Shown here piece after piece: positions 11,001 through 19,819 of a stretch of DNA of 64,000 nt (within the stretch, counting starts at the first letter, position 1; each line of letters opens with the position of its first letter). Position numbers and translations under genes: made by a program. The stretch is from Aurelia coerulea (lineage: Eukaryota; Cnidaria; Scyphozoa; Semaeostomeae; Ulmaridae), in the NCBI GenBank assembly GCA_039566865.1, contig CM076953.1, positions 5,394,001-5,458,000 of the forward strand, read 5' to 3'. The notes under the pieces are model-generated. The model saw only the letters and a list, made by a program, of their open reading frames with translations, was not told where the DNA came from and ran no database searches.

Positions 11001-12634
11001 GCAGTGCCTGAATGGTCCACTAAAGTTTCATCATATCTGATAGAGCTGCAAAAACTCCGTTTAAAGACGAGTTTGGGCCTAGTTTTGTAGGAAAGCTCTC
11101 GAAAATTATTTGGGGATGCCATTTCTAAGATTCTGTGTAGTTGTTTTTGTTTCACACTAACTATCCTAATCGTGAAATATGTTTTAAAAAGACTTACCTG
11201 AGATACCCAGAGTAAGATGTTTTGTTTCAATAAATTATTGTTGAAGCAAAAATAACAAAGCAAAGCGGAGATCTACCCAGGGTATTTAGCTACGAGAAAA
11301 ATTTTAAATCAGCCATTTTGGTTGATTAATTTAGGCTGTGTAACACATTTTCTCAGTGCACTGTTTGGATCACCCAGGAAAGTAAAGAGAAGTAATCGTG
11401 AAACCCAGTGAGATGTCTTTCATTTATTTACAGGATCAAACAGTTCCAAGTACAATGTAGAGATGTCTGGAGCTAAAAAGCTTTGTGCTTTGTGCTCTGG
11501 AACTGGTTCAAATAGATGTTCAAGAAGTGTTAGCGAGCCATACTACTCACATAATGGAGCATTTAAATGCTTGAAAGACGGCAAAGGAGATGTTGCATTC
11601 TTCAAGGCCTCGATTCTTGATAATTTGTCACCTACAGAACGTGCAAATTACAAATTATTGTGCTTGGATGGAACGCAAGCAGGTAAATCCAAATAAATGT
11701 TTAAATCCCGTGGGGAATACTTGACTTAAATTTGTACGGTTATGTGCCAACGAATTTTTTTTTCACCTTGCTCCAGAATTTGTCGCTCCAAATGATCACT
11801 GATTCTAAAAATTGATAAAGAGTAGACTCCACAAGCAAGATAAGAATATGAACGAAAGACGACCCGATCTAACAAAATACCCCATTTGACATGTTTTGAC
11901 AACAGAAAAAATTGATGAAAAGTATACATACTCAAAAACATGAATTTTGACCAAAAAAAGACCCGATCTAGCAGAATATTTCCCTTTGACATGTTTTGAC
12001 AACCTGCTCTAGAAAAATTGCCTCATTTTGATACCCTGTGCTAGAAAAAAATGGTGAAAACGATACCTTTAAAAACGGCACATCCCCATCGGACAAATAT
12101 ACTAAGTACCCCCCCCCCCACCGGGCGTCAATGGCAGTGCGAAAAGTCTTCGAAATCCTTCCCTTGGTTTGTGGAATATTTATTTGTCAGCTTTCAACTG
12201 CATTCACAACGACGCAACCTTTTATGCTTGACTCTTATGTTCGCTGTTACTCACGATCATCTTTTAAATTTATAGATGCCAAAGACTACGCCAAATGTCA
12301 TCTTGCTCGCGTTTCACCAAATGGTATACTTGCACGCAGGGATGCAAACTTTACAGCGTACAGGGCTGTACTCAAGAATGCTGACAAACAACTTGGTAGA
12401 AGCAATTCAAATCCATTGTATCTTTATGATGATGTGCTGTTCTCAGACAAAGCAGTTGGATTAGAGGAAGTTGCTGCTGTTAATCAGACATACATGAAGT
12501 ACCTTGATGCTGATTATGCAAGTGATGTGGCAGCTTTCGACAGTTGCAAGAAGGCTGTTGCTGGTGCAAACTTGCTGCAGTATAAACTGTTTGTTGCTGT
12601 GTTGATGCTGATTGTTTATCAGCTCTTCGCATGA
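1..12634 (+). CDS. Proposed EGF-array plus transferrin-lobe gene (multi-exon, starts before the window)
   Basis: This is a gene-level inference joining two exon groups described separately: fifteen EGF exons (1-5085) and five transferrin-lobe exons (8325-12634). The last EGF exon ends in a good donor (ATAG|GTAAG) after the first base of a codon, and the first transferrin exon starts with two bases that complete a codon (G|CA, Ala). The same phase occurs at every EGF boundary. No stop, start or other credible exon was found between them; the 3.2-kb gap holds a LINE fragment and a MITE. The predicted product would be a secreted chain of calcium-binding EGF domains followed by one transferrin lobe and a C-terminal hydrophobic tail of GPI-anchor type. 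If the two groups are separate genes, the EGF gene lacks a last exon here and the transferrin gene lacks a first exon. Confidence 0.5.
628..750 (+). pseudogene. EGF exon that has lost its splice donor
   Basis: The coding part matches its neighbours up to the last codon, but the usual CAAG|GT donor is missing. After TGTCAA the sequence jumps straight into the last 37 bp of an intron (identical to the end of the intron before the exon at 1121) and reaches the next acceptor at 787. The 37-bp remnant is too short to splice, and read-through hits a stop at the start of the next exon. The exon can only be skipped; because all exons are phase 1-1, skipping keeps the frame. Confidence 0.8.
3192..3314 (+). 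CDS. EGF exon followed by a GC-AG intron
   Basis: This exon is intact and encodes a standard EGF repeat. Its donor reads CAAG|GCGAGG where the neighbouring copies read CAAG|GTGAGG, a single T to C change. GC-AG introns are the commonest non-canonical class spliced by the major spliceosome, and the exon side (CAAG) is favourable. The acceptor of the next exon (TATAG at 3534-3538) is normal. Confidence 0.7.
4733..4943. mobile_element. Mariner-like MITE, short palindromic copy (CCGGGTGTCCCA ends)
   Basis: This is a 211-bp element flanked by TA on both sides with ends CCGGGTGTCCCA / TGGGACACCCGG. The left and right arms are inverted copies of each other for about 75 bp (for example GATGTATTATTGTTT at left and its complement at right), so the single strand would fold into a long hairpin. 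Relatives lie at 17,212-17,762, 57,912-58,440 and 62,725-63,325. The TA target suggests a Tc1/mariner-type transposase in trans. Confidence 0.8.
4963..5085 (+). CDS. Last EGF exon of the array, divergent
   Basis: This copy differs from the other fourteen: the domain begins D-V-D-E-C, the canonical cbEGF start, and has several substitutions (HTNAKC, NTKGSF, CICNML) while the rest of the array is nearly uniform. It is preceded by a 600-bp intron that holds a TA-flanked MITE (4733-4943) ending 19 bp before the acceptor. The donor ATAG|GTAAG is strong, so the transcript should continue downstream. Confidence 0.85.
5090..5795 (+). mobile_element. LINE 3' fragment (reverse-transcriptase C-terminus and tail)
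   Basis: This is the 3' end of a non-LTR retrotransposon. The open frame at 5248-5523 encodes a typical C-terminal stretch of CR1/L2-like elements (YETRQRKDY..., [13 protein letters not shown]). It is followed by a 3' region ending in repeated TTGAA units near 5,770-5,788, the usual kind of LINE tail. The upstream reverse-transcriptase domain is absent and the reading frame shifts near 5,310. A second copy of the same 3' end lies inverted at 32,818-32,945. Confidence 0.75.
6025..6470. mobile_element. MITE with 46-bp terminal inverted repeats (AGGGACNGTTC ends)
   Basis: The left end AGGGACCGTTCATTATTTA and the right end, read in complement, AGGGACTGTTCGTTATTTA continue as inverted repeats for about 46 bp (including GGGGTTGGTAC and GAAGAGAAATG). 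The interior is AT-rich with no transposase frame. No target-site duplication is obvious. The superfamily is not assigned. Confidence 0.75.
6480..8320. other. Intron or intergenic stretch without a recognised gene
   Basis: No convincing exon was found between the MITE at 6,470 and the transferrin exon at 8,325. The stretch holds a 13-bp perfect inverted repeat (TGAGTCCCAGTAA at 7103-7115 and its complement at 7159-7171), a purine-rich tract at 7637-7855 and a roughly 27-bp direct duplication (ACTTTGCTTTCATGCTG...) near 8,077-8,135. A signal-peptide exon for a stand-alone transferrin gene could hide here but none was identified. Confidence 0.5.
7637..7855 (+). repeat. Polypurine tract (GAAAG/GGAA-rich)
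   Basis: About 215 bp on the + strand consist almost only of A and G, with short GAAAG, GGAAG and GAGGA motifs. Open frames on the minus strand across it encode only Ser/Phe/Leu-rich low-complexity sequence and are not genes. Mirror-symmetric polypurine DNA can form triplex structures, but this is not shown here. Confidence 0.8.
8325..8513 (+). CDS. Transferrin lobe, exon A (start of lobe)
   Basis: The acceptor is GTAG|CA and the donor GCAG|GTAAAG; phases are 1 in and 1 out. The translation runs [20 protein letters not shown]...[35 protein letters not shown]. This matches the opening of a transferrin lobe: the WC..S...KC cysteine pattern, a SC.. motif and the D/E-AD-...-GG-...-Y block. At the place where human serum transferrin N-lobe has the iron ligand Asp63 (TLD-G), this protein reads GIFGG, so the ligand is a Phe. 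Confidence 0.85.
8660..9128. mobile_element. Mariner-like MITE (CAGTAAAAACCCGC ends)
   Basis: A 469-bp element flanked by TA, with ends CAGTAAAAACCCGCATATA and the complement GCGGGTTTTTACTG. Subterminal GGTTCTTAT motifs repeat inside. It lies in the intron between transferrin exons A and B. Relatives are at 36,660-37,085 and 58,558-59,016. Confidence 0.85.
9276..9403 (+). CDS. Transferrin lobe, exon B
   Basis: The exon joins exon A in phase 1 and ends in phase 0 (CTGAAG|GTACTT). It encodes [16 protein letters not shown]...[10 protein letters not shown]...INNLK, the conserved YA(V/I)AVVKK....LKGK block of transferrins, which lies just before the anion-binding loop. The iron ligand Tyr95 of the human N-lobe (first Tyr of FYYAVAVVK) aligns with His in AHYAIAVVK. 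Confidence 0.85.
9687..10000. mobile_element. TTAA-flanked MITE (AGGGGCTCCGTCGTCAAA ends)
   Basis: A 314-bp element with ends AGGGGCTCCGTCGTCAAA and its complement. The left flank is TTAA (9683-9686); the right flank is GCAA, probably a decayed copy. A closely similar copy in the opposite orientation lies at 50,273-50,573 with TTAA on both sides. A TTAA target points to a piggyBac-type transposase. The element sits in the intron between transferrin exons B and C. Confidence 0.8.
10140..10765. other. Intron stretch without recognised content
   Basis: Non-coding sequence between the TTAA MITE and transferrin exon C. Palindromic-looking motifs around GAGTCTCAG and TTGATCGACATT suggest a decayed repeat, but ends could not be fixed. 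Confidence 0.4.
10769..10916 (+). CDS. Transferrin lobe, exon C (anion-binding loop)
   Basis: Flanked by TTTCAG and GTGAGC. It encodes [20 protein letters not shown]...FSASCAPG, the most conserved transferrin segment: [20 protein letters not shown] and the SCAPG motif. The carbonate-binding Thr is present (CHTG) but the carbonate-binding Arg (position 124 in human N-lobe) is Lys here. Phase 0 in, phase 1 out. Confidence 0.9.
11434..11682 (+). CDS. Transferrin lobe, exon D
   Basis: Flanked by TTACAG and GTAAAT, phase 1 at both ends. It encodes a Cys-rich [16 protein letters not shown] segment followed by [22 protein letters not shown] and [11 protein letters not shown], all diagnostic of transferrins (compare YSGAFKCL..G.GDVAFVK and Y.LLC.D). 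The second iron-binding Tyr (Tyr188 of human N-lobe, GYSGAF) aligns with His in SHNGAF. Confidence 0.9.
11707..12125. mobile_element. Poly-G-ended MITE in the last transferrin intron
   Basis: Ends are CCCGTGGGGAATACTTGACTT at left and CTAAGTACCCCCC...CCGGG at right. The interior has two or three related units (GACCCGATCTA...CATGTTTTGACAAC). A reversed copy lies near 45,129-45,369 and a third, split by a LINE, at 12,768-15,059. No target duplication is visible for this copy. The element ends about 150 bp before the final transferrin acceptor. Confidence 0.65.
12276..12634 (+). CDS. Transferrin lobe, last exon E with GPI-anchor-like tail
   Basis: The acceptor TATAG|AT joins exon D in phase 1 to give [23 protein letters not shown], the conserved C-HLA-V-P segment. 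The His ligand that normally follows (PSHTVV, His249 in human N-lobe) is Asn. The exon continues through [14 protein letters not shown], similar to the DLLFKD.A.G motif, and ends at TGA 12632-12634 after a small-residue stretch (VAGAN) and about 17 hydrophobic residues ([14 protein letters not shown]). That is the usual form of a GPI-attachment signal, as in melanotransferrin. Only one lobe is visible in the window. The frame open upstream of 12,276 is intron and MITE sequence. Confidence 0.85.
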
Positions 12635-12767
12635 AGCAAATAATGCTTGACTCCCTTTTATTTAAGACTTTGTTTCAACCAGCATGCTTTGTACTTTGCT
12701 GTAGCCATTTCATGCTTGTTCGGGATATCAGTGAAAGTCTTACGGATTTTCTCCAGAAGAGCTAGAC

Positions 12768-15059
12768 CCCGGGGGGGGGGGGGGTACTTGACTTTCGATT
12801 GTACGGGTAACGAACTCCTCAATAAGAGATCAAAGTCTAGCAACATTGATTGTCTCAAAGAGTCTGGTTCAGAGACTGTTCACAAAAAAGATATTTCTGA
12901 TGCAATGAACAGTTTCTTTTGCTCAGTAGGTAAGGATCTTGCCGATAAAATCGATCCAGCCCCAAATCCCCTCCTTGCAGGTGACTATGAAATTAACAAT
13001 CATAAGACAAAATTCCATTTCAGGACTATTGTAGTGCAGGAGATCAGGGATGCATTTGCCAAGGTTAAAACAGCAAAGAGCTTTGGGATTGACAACATAT
13101 CTAGCTACTTTCTGAAGCTTGCACTGCCTTTCATTGAAAATTCGCTTGCTTTCTTGTTTAATACATCTATTGAAACAAGTCGCTTTCCTGACTCATGGAA
13201 AGTTGCTAGAGTTACTCCAATTTTCAAAGATGGAGATAGGGCTGATAAGTCTAACTATAGACCAATATCAGTCTTGCCTGTCATCTCAAGGCTCTTTGAA
13301 AAACTAGTAACAAACCAGCTGTACCAGTATATGAATGATAACGGTCATTTTTCATCTGGCCAATCCGGCTTTTTACGCCTTCATTCAACAGTAACATGCT
13401 TACTTAAAAATACTGACGACTGGTACAATGGATTGGATCTTGGTAGGCTTGTGGGTTTAGTGTTCATTGACCTCAAAAAGGCATTTGACACTGTAGATCA
13501 TAATATCCTCTGCAAAAAGCTCGAGCTTTACGGTGTACAGCAACGTGAACTCTCGTGGTTTAAATCCTACCTTTCCAGCCGGAAACAATTTTGTAGGGTT
13601 AATGGGGTTGATTCAAAAGTTGGGGACATAGAAGTTGGCGTTCCGCAAGGTTCATGTCTTGGGCCTCTTCTCTTCCTCATCTACATCAATGATCTCCCAC
13701 AAGCTGTCCAAGATTCCACCGTTTCCATGTATGCTGATGACACCAGTTTATGCTACCAGTCTCATGATTTGACTCGGCTGAATGAGGCTATTAACAGTGA
13801 CCTTAGGAAGCTGGACACTTGGTTACAAGGCAACAAGCTTTCCCTGAATGTTGCGAAAACTCATTCCATGCTTATTTCTACTAAGCAGAAACACAACATT
13901 CTCAAAAGTCAAAATAAAGACTTGGAACTGAAAATTCGCGATAATGAGCTTGAAGTAGTCAAAAAGACAAAATACCTTGGCGTGCAAATTGACTGCTCCT
14001 TGGATTGGAAAGAACAAATCAAGGCAGTTTCCAGCAAGGTCTCCAGGGCAGTTGGTTTTTTGAGACATGCCAAGTCTTTTCTCCCACAAGAAACTTTGCT
14101 AACTCTCTACACAGGTATTGTTGAGCCCCACTTTCGATACTGTTGTTCTGTTTGGGGCTGTGCTGGTTCAACTGAAATTAATCAGTTGCAAAAACTTCAA
14201 AAACGTGCTGCTAGGATTGTAACGCATAGCAGCTTCGATGCCCCAAGCAGACCCCTTATCGAAGAGCTGGGATGGAAGACCATTGACGAACTTGTAGCTT
14301 ATGAGTCTCAGACAATGGTCTTCAAGTCCTTAAATGAGCTGGCTCCACAATACCTGTGTGACCTCTTCACACGAAATTCGCAGTGTTCATCCTACAGCCT
14401 TCGTAATACAGGAACCGACCTTAGGTTACCCAAGAAAAGGTCAAATAATGGCCAGAGATGTTTCTCCTACAGAGGTGCAAAACTGTGGAATAGCCTCTCA
14501 GCCGAGTCTAAGCAGGCAGCCTCACTGAAGAGTTTCAAGACTATTTAGGTACAGGCTTCTTTTTCTTTCGCATGATTTTAAATTTTAAACATTATTGTAC
14601 ATAGGTTTTGAATATTGTAAATAAGGTTTTATAGTTTGATTTAATTAATAGCTTTTTACTTTGTTTCTGTAGATTTTAATTATTGTTTTTATCGGAGGGC
14701 CCCTTGAAAACCAGCTTCTGCTGAAGGGCAACCCTCCTTAAAAGAATTAAATATGAAATATATATATATGAAAAATATATGAAAATACGGGGGGGGGGGT
14801 GCACTCCAAGAAAACATTTTTTCACCCGGCTTTAGAAAGTTTCCATCGAAATGATAGCCGGTTTTAGAAAAATCGGCGAAAAGCATATCCCAAAACGTAA
14901 AAATCGGCGAAAAACAATGAAATAACAATTTTGACAACCGGCTTTAGAAAAATTGCCTTCTTTTGATACTCGGCATTAGAAAAAAGAGGCGAAAACGATA
15001 CCCGGAAAGGAGTGCACATGGCGTCAGCAAAATATACAAAGTACCCGCCCCCCCCCGGG
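12768..15059. mobile_element. Poly-G-ended hAT-like MITE split by a LINE insertion
   Basis: The left end CCCGGGGG...GTACTTGACTTT and right end AAGTACCCG...CCCCGGG are bordered by an exact 8-bp direct repeat, AGCTAGAC (12760-12767 and 15060-15067). An 8-bp target duplication is typical of hAT elements. Both ends match the copy at 11,707-12,125, but the interior is interrupted by about 2 kb of LINE. The MITE therefore inserted first and the LINE landed inside it. Confidence 0.7.
12800..14770 (+). mobile_element. 5'-truncated LINE with nearly complete reverse transcriptase (CR1/L2-like)
   Basis: An open frame to 14,548 encodes a reverse transcriptase: FIDLKKAFDTVDH (near codon 275 of the frame), GVPQGSCLGPLLFLIYIND (near 330) and the catalytic MYADD (near 361), followed by the C-terminal GAKLWNSLSAESK motif. 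The endonuclease domain expected upstream is missing, so the copy is truncated at about 12,800; the start codon of the frame at 12,647 is fortuitous and lies in transferrin 3' flank and MITE sequence. The 3' end carries a GGGCCCCTTGAAAA...GCAACCCTCC hairpin and an AT-rich tail near 14,755. The RT motifs look intact, so the insertion is fairly young. Confidence 0.85.
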
Positions 15060-15308
15060 AGCTAGACCCCCGTTTAAGCGCTTTGGAATATGCGCACTAG
15101 CGATTGCAGGGTCATCATCCTTCATTTTTCCTTTGTGAATTCGCGCATGCCGCAAAACGCTTCACCCATTCCATTGATCAGCGAACCAATCAGAGTTATT
15201 GTCTTTTCTATTGTCATTTACAAAGGGGGAGTTCGCAGTATCCCGAACAAATGCGCCATGAAAATGGTAAAAACAATGGCCAACACAGAGAATACACGTG
15301 CCATGCAA

Positions 15309-15338
15309 ATGTATGTATGCATGTATGTATGTATGTAG
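15309..15338 (+). repeat. (ATGT)n microsatellite
   Basis: Seven or eight copies of ATGT with one variant unit (ATGC). Confidence 0.85.
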
Positions 15339-15349
15339 GTTTAAATTCG

Positions 15350-15890
15350 CCACAAAATTAAATATTTACAATGGTCAGAACAATACAGAACAGTTACAAT
15401 ACGCAATTTACATAACAACTTTAATGAATAAAAGTTGAAAAAGACCCTTAATCATAGTAGCAGGGATAGCATTAAAAGATCGAGATACATATTATACATA
15501 TTATCCAGCACTCCTCCATAGAAGCACACCAGCAGTGTCTAACTACCCATGGTTGAAACAGCCTATTTAACTGAATATTAGACCATGTTTTGCTCATGTG
15601 ACCTCATTTCAAACTGCCAGACGCAGTGGAAAGATACTCTCTAAAATTCATTGAAGGGAATCAGAACCATTACCTATTGAGCTTAATCCTTTGCAGGTAT
15701 CTGGACTTTATCTTATTTAATTCAGGTAAATTACGATTGTATTTGTATCATATGCCGAAATTTTTGTCACATAAAATGATAACAAAAAACAACGTCAAGA
15801 AGCAACAAATTCTTTCCCAAGCAATCACTCAATACGACGGCGGGCCAGGTCGGCGCCGCAGGCGCCGACCGGCAAGCCTAGTTTAGATAT
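15350..15890 (-). mobile_element. Probable LINE 3' remnant
   Basis: The segment around 15,430-15,485, read on the minus strand, contains CTTTTAATGCTATCCCTGC and TTAAGGGTC, which recur on the + strand at about 35,600-35,650. The shared piece looks like a LINE 3' untranslated region. No coding remnant was recognised. Confidence 0.4.
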
Positions 15891-17161
15891 ATTTGTTGAT
15901 GAAAACTGATTTTCATTTCATTTTCATTTTAAAATTATTTATGCACGGTAGCCCCGTCAGTCAGTATGACTGATTTTCAGGGGGCCGTGCCAAAAACTTT
16001 ACAAATTAAAAAAATCTACTAAAATTAATAATGGGAAAAGGAAACTAATTACAATCATAAATAATTTATCTACAACTATTTACAATAAATTTACAACCGA
16101 CCCTTTATCTTGTTCTTAAAAGAAGATAAAGAGGGAGCTTGCTTGGCCTCGCGGCTGAGATCATTCCAGATTTTTGCTCCACGAAATGCGAACGCTTTCT
16201 GTCCATTACTAGTTTTCATGAATGGCACTAGCAAGTCAGTTTCGGCATTTCTAAGGTTGATAATATTGCGATCAGAATTTCTAACAAATAAATGCGAGAG
16301 ATAATCAGGCGCGAGACTATTAACAGATTTATATACAGTTGTTGCAGTCTCACTTCTGATCATATCCCTCACAGTTGGCCATTTTAACTCTGTAATCAAA
16401 GCTTCGGCAGGAGCATCGTAGCTGCTATTTGTAATAATTCTAGCGGCACGATTCTGCAATTTCTGAAGCTTAACCAGTCGGAACTCAGCACAGTTCCCCC
16501 ACACAGAACAGCAGTACCGAAAATGTGGCTCTACAATACCTCTATATAATTTGCAAAGTACAGTTTTTGGCAAAAATTTCTTTGCATATTTTAAAAAACC
16601 TAACGAGCGGGAGACTTTGGCTTGAACAGATTTAATTTGCTCGTCCCACACGAGGTACTGGTCAACTTGGACACCAAGATACTTAATACTGTCGACGAGT
16701 TCTACAGGGGAATCATCGATAACAAATGCAGGAGAATCCACAGTGTTTTCACCAATCTTTTTAAGATTTGGTCTAGATCCAGTCTTGATTACATTCAAAG
16801 ACAATTTATTGCCCTGAAGCCATTCTTTCAAACATTTCAATTCGTTGTTGAGCGTTTCAGTTAGATCCTCAATGCTCTTAGAGGAATAGGATATGCTAGT
16901 ATCGTCGGCGTACATCGTAACTTTGCAGTTTTTCAAGGCGAATGGCAAATCATTTATATAGATTAGGAAGAGTAGCGGATAGCCTTGTGGAACACCACAG
17001 CTGATGCTTCCGATGTCAGATTCCACTCCATTAACTGAAGCTGCAATTGATTCCGTACTTATCATCTGATAGGGACATTCCATTTTCCAAAAAAAGCTGG
17101 TGTCAATGATGCCAGAAATCTCGAAGAAGTTTGGGTGATATTTTTCCCCGATCTGGGCCAA
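15890..17161 (-). mobile_element. 5'-truncated, defective LINE (reverse transcriptase C-terminal half)
   Basis: The minus-strand frame 17,161-16,091 encodes the later part of a CR1/L2-like reverse transcriptase: a GVPQG..PLLFLIYINDLP motif that lacks the usual S-x-LG between GVPQG and P, the catalytic MYADD, and a C-terminal RGAKIWNDLSREAKQ...FKNKIKGRL end. The fingers and palm N-terminal part is missing, so the copy is dead. A GGCCCCCTGAAAATCAG hairpin and an (AAAATG)-type tail follow toward 15,890. It is related to, but clearly distinct from, the LINE at 12,800. Confidence 0.85.
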
Positions 17162-17211
17162 AATTCCGTCAAATTGTAATAATTTTCCAATTATTTCTAT
17201 ATTTTTGCATA

Positions 17212-17762
17212 CCGGGTGTCCAAAAATGATGTATCATCGTTTAATTGCATATGTTTCCATAACCAATGAACCGATTTTCAAACATTTTGTTTTATTTGAT
17301 TGCAGAAAGGCTAAATTATATTCGAAGATATTGGTTTTGGTTTTACGACGATGTTTTCATGTCGAAAAGAAGATTGATAAACCTGCTCAAATTTTCTTTC
17401 CATTCCATTCAACATTTTAGATGTGATGTGATACAAAGGCTGAGCTCGTATTCGTATTCTCTGAATTCAAATATGAACGACATATAAGCTCAGCCTTTTG
17501 CATCACATTTTAAACGTTGACAGGCAAAGTAGGCCGTTTCTTTTTCATGCTGTTTCTTTTTCATGCCATCTAAGGCTTGAATTTGAGCAGGTTTATCGAT
17601 CTTCTTTTTGACATGAAAACATTGGCGTAAAACCACAACCAACATCCTCGAATATAATTTAGACTTTTGGTTATCAAATAAAACAAAGTTGTTTGAAAGT
17701 CGGCTCATTGGTTGTGGACATATAAGCAATCAAACGATAATACATGATTTTGGGACACCCGG
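17212..17762. mobile_element. Mariner-like MITE (CCGGGTGTCC ends)
   Basis: A 551-bp element flanked by TA (17210-17211 and 17763-17764), ends CCGGGTGTCCAAAAATGATG and the complement. The arms match the short copy at 4733-4943; the extra interior contains a second inverted pair around AAACCTGCTCAAATT and TTGAGCAGGTTTATC. It lies close beside the truncated end of the LINE at 15,890-17,161. Confidence 0.8.
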
Positions 17763-18367
17763 TATTTTTCTCCAAAACTGGACTCGTAATTCGGCAAAGT
17801 GTCTGAGAATGATACCTATGATTCTCCAACTTTTGAAAAAGTATTCCTGTCCTAAAACTTGCAAGTCTCCGTGCCCATGCCGTGCCACTAACAGACTAAG
17901 ATATAGTCGTCAAGGCTTAGTCCTAAACGCTTATCAATTCTTGAAGAAGTGGTATTGGTTCAATCAAGAGCGAATGTACTTTGTGAAAAGCTCATAAATG
18001 CACTTACGCTCCCCTCCCTTACCGTACCATTTCGAGAAATTTGTCTTTTTTCCAGTTTTTATCCAGATTTGAGATATCGGCTTTGCTTTTGTTGTTTTCA
18101 TTAACTGTACCATTTTACGGGGTGTAGATTTTACTGTATTTTTTAGGGCTGTGGGGCTTCAGCGTATTCTAATTTTATATTTTTGACGAAATGTCTAAAA
18201 TCGAATTGATACAAAGAATTCTGAAAGCCAATAAGATTCTAAAGGCTTTTGAATAGCGAGTCTTACTCCTTTGCGTTGATGATCAGTGGGCTTTTGACGA
18301 TATGGGCCTAATGGGAAAGCAATCGTGCAGACGGGAAAGCAATCGTGCCGTTCTACGTCGTTCCGTT

Positions 18368-18495
18368 CCAAAAAGCGTTCAAATAACGCCATTCTGTTCC
18401 AAAAAGCGTTCAAATAACGCCATTCTGTTCCAAAAAGCGTTCAAATAACGCCATTCCGTTCCAAAAAGCGTTCAAATAACGACATTCCGTTCCAA
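18368..18495 (+). repeat. 31-bp minisatellite, about four copies
   Basis: The unit begins CCAAAAAGCGTTCAAATAAC and repeats at 18,368, 18,399, 18,430 and 18,461 with only C/T or C/A differences. Confidence 0.9.
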
Positions 18496-18927
18496 AAACT
18501 GGAACGATAAAAAGTGATATGAAAAGTGGAGCGATATGCGATCATCTTGTTCAGTTCCGTTCCCGTGTGTACTGGCGATCAAGTGCAAAAACAGATCCAA
18601 AAAATGAAATGAAACGATTAGACTTTTGTCCTGAGAAAGAGTATGCTTGCTTGCTGGAAAGTATGGAAAGAACGGAAGAAAACTTACGGAACGGTACGAT
18701 TGCCTTCCCGAGTGAGCAGAAACGAAATTTTCATTCCATTTTTTCATTTTCATTTTCATTTTCAAATTTTGAACGGGGCCTAAATCCTTTTGTGGTTGAT
18801 AAATAAAGTATTTTTTCGTTTGGATGTAATGAATACCCTGTTCACAATGTTATAGAATGTTCCATTCTAATTTGTCAAGCCGACAAAAAATGCACTTGAT
18901 TAGTTGAAATCTAACATGGTTTAGATA

Positions 18928-19592
18928 AGGGACAGTGCAAAGTTTATTTTATAACATGGCCGGTGCAAAACGTTACGGGGCAACTACTTTTTTTTAGCTT
19001 ATACAGAACTGGGTCAAAACTTTTTACAAAGCAAATATGAACGGGGCAGTACCTTTTTATAAGCTCAAGATGAAGTTTGAAATATGAAATGGCTAATTTT
19101 GAGGCCAAAATTGTGGATCATGCAAGTTGAGAAATGCTTGGAAGGATGTGTATGAACATGACTCAAAATGTCCTTGTCAGTTACTTGCAAGAACAATTCA
19201 TCAGTCATTTCTCTTCATCTTCAAAGTCGATTTCTTCGTTTACAAAGTCTCGTAAAGGCAAGAATTGATAATGTTATGGTCTTTGGCTAATTCATCGGTG
19301 GTACGATACAACATTTGTTGTTCATGAATACGGGGCAGATACATTTTTTTAAGGAAAGGGTGACGGGGCAGTTGGTTTTTTGGCAATAACTTCATGCAGG
19401 GCGAGCAGTTTTTTTGCAAGAATTTTTGTTGTCCACCGGCCATGTAATATAATAAATTTTGCCCTGTTTTTAAGGAAAGGGTGACGGGGCAGTTGGTTTT
19501 TTGGCAATAACTTCATACAGGGCGAGCAGTTTTTTTGCAAGAATTTTTGTTCTCCACCGGCCATGTAATATAATAAATTTTGCCCTGTCCCT
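18928..19592. mobile_element. MITE with AGGGACAG ends and an internal 120-bp tandem duplication
   Basis: Terminal inverted repeats AGGGACAGTGCAAAGTTT (left) and AGGGACAGGGCAAAATTT (right, complement) differ at two positions. Inside, a unit of about 120 bp starting AAGGAAAGGGTGACGGGGC occurs twice (19,351 and 19,471), each with GCAGTTGGTTTTTTGGC and CACCGGCCATGTAATAT. No transposase frame. Confidence 0.75.
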
Positions 19593-19819
19593 AAAGCTGC
19601 TGGTAGGGTATGACGGCTGATTATCACTCAGTAGAATTTTCCAAGCGGACGGAATTTTACACAATAAAATCTTTGTCATGCGTAAATTTTTCTAAATTTC
19701 AACGCGGCACTTTCTCTCGTAAACAATAGATTTACACTCCGCGCGGAAAATTCGACTGAGTGAGCCTTCATGCCCATTCTTTGCCAAACGAAATGTACAA
19801 CATTTTCCAACCAAAGTTG

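Noticed and set aside
12038..12275. Upstream half of the 198-aa frame as extra transferrin sequence or a signal peptide
   Set aside because: This part is MITE end and intron sequence. The TATAG acceptor at 12,275 joins exon D in phase, so coding starts at 12,276.
12647..12800. N-terminal 50 codons of the RT frame as part of the LINE protein
   Set aside because: They cover transferrin 3' flank and the poly-G MITE end; the reverse-transcriptase similarity starts later.
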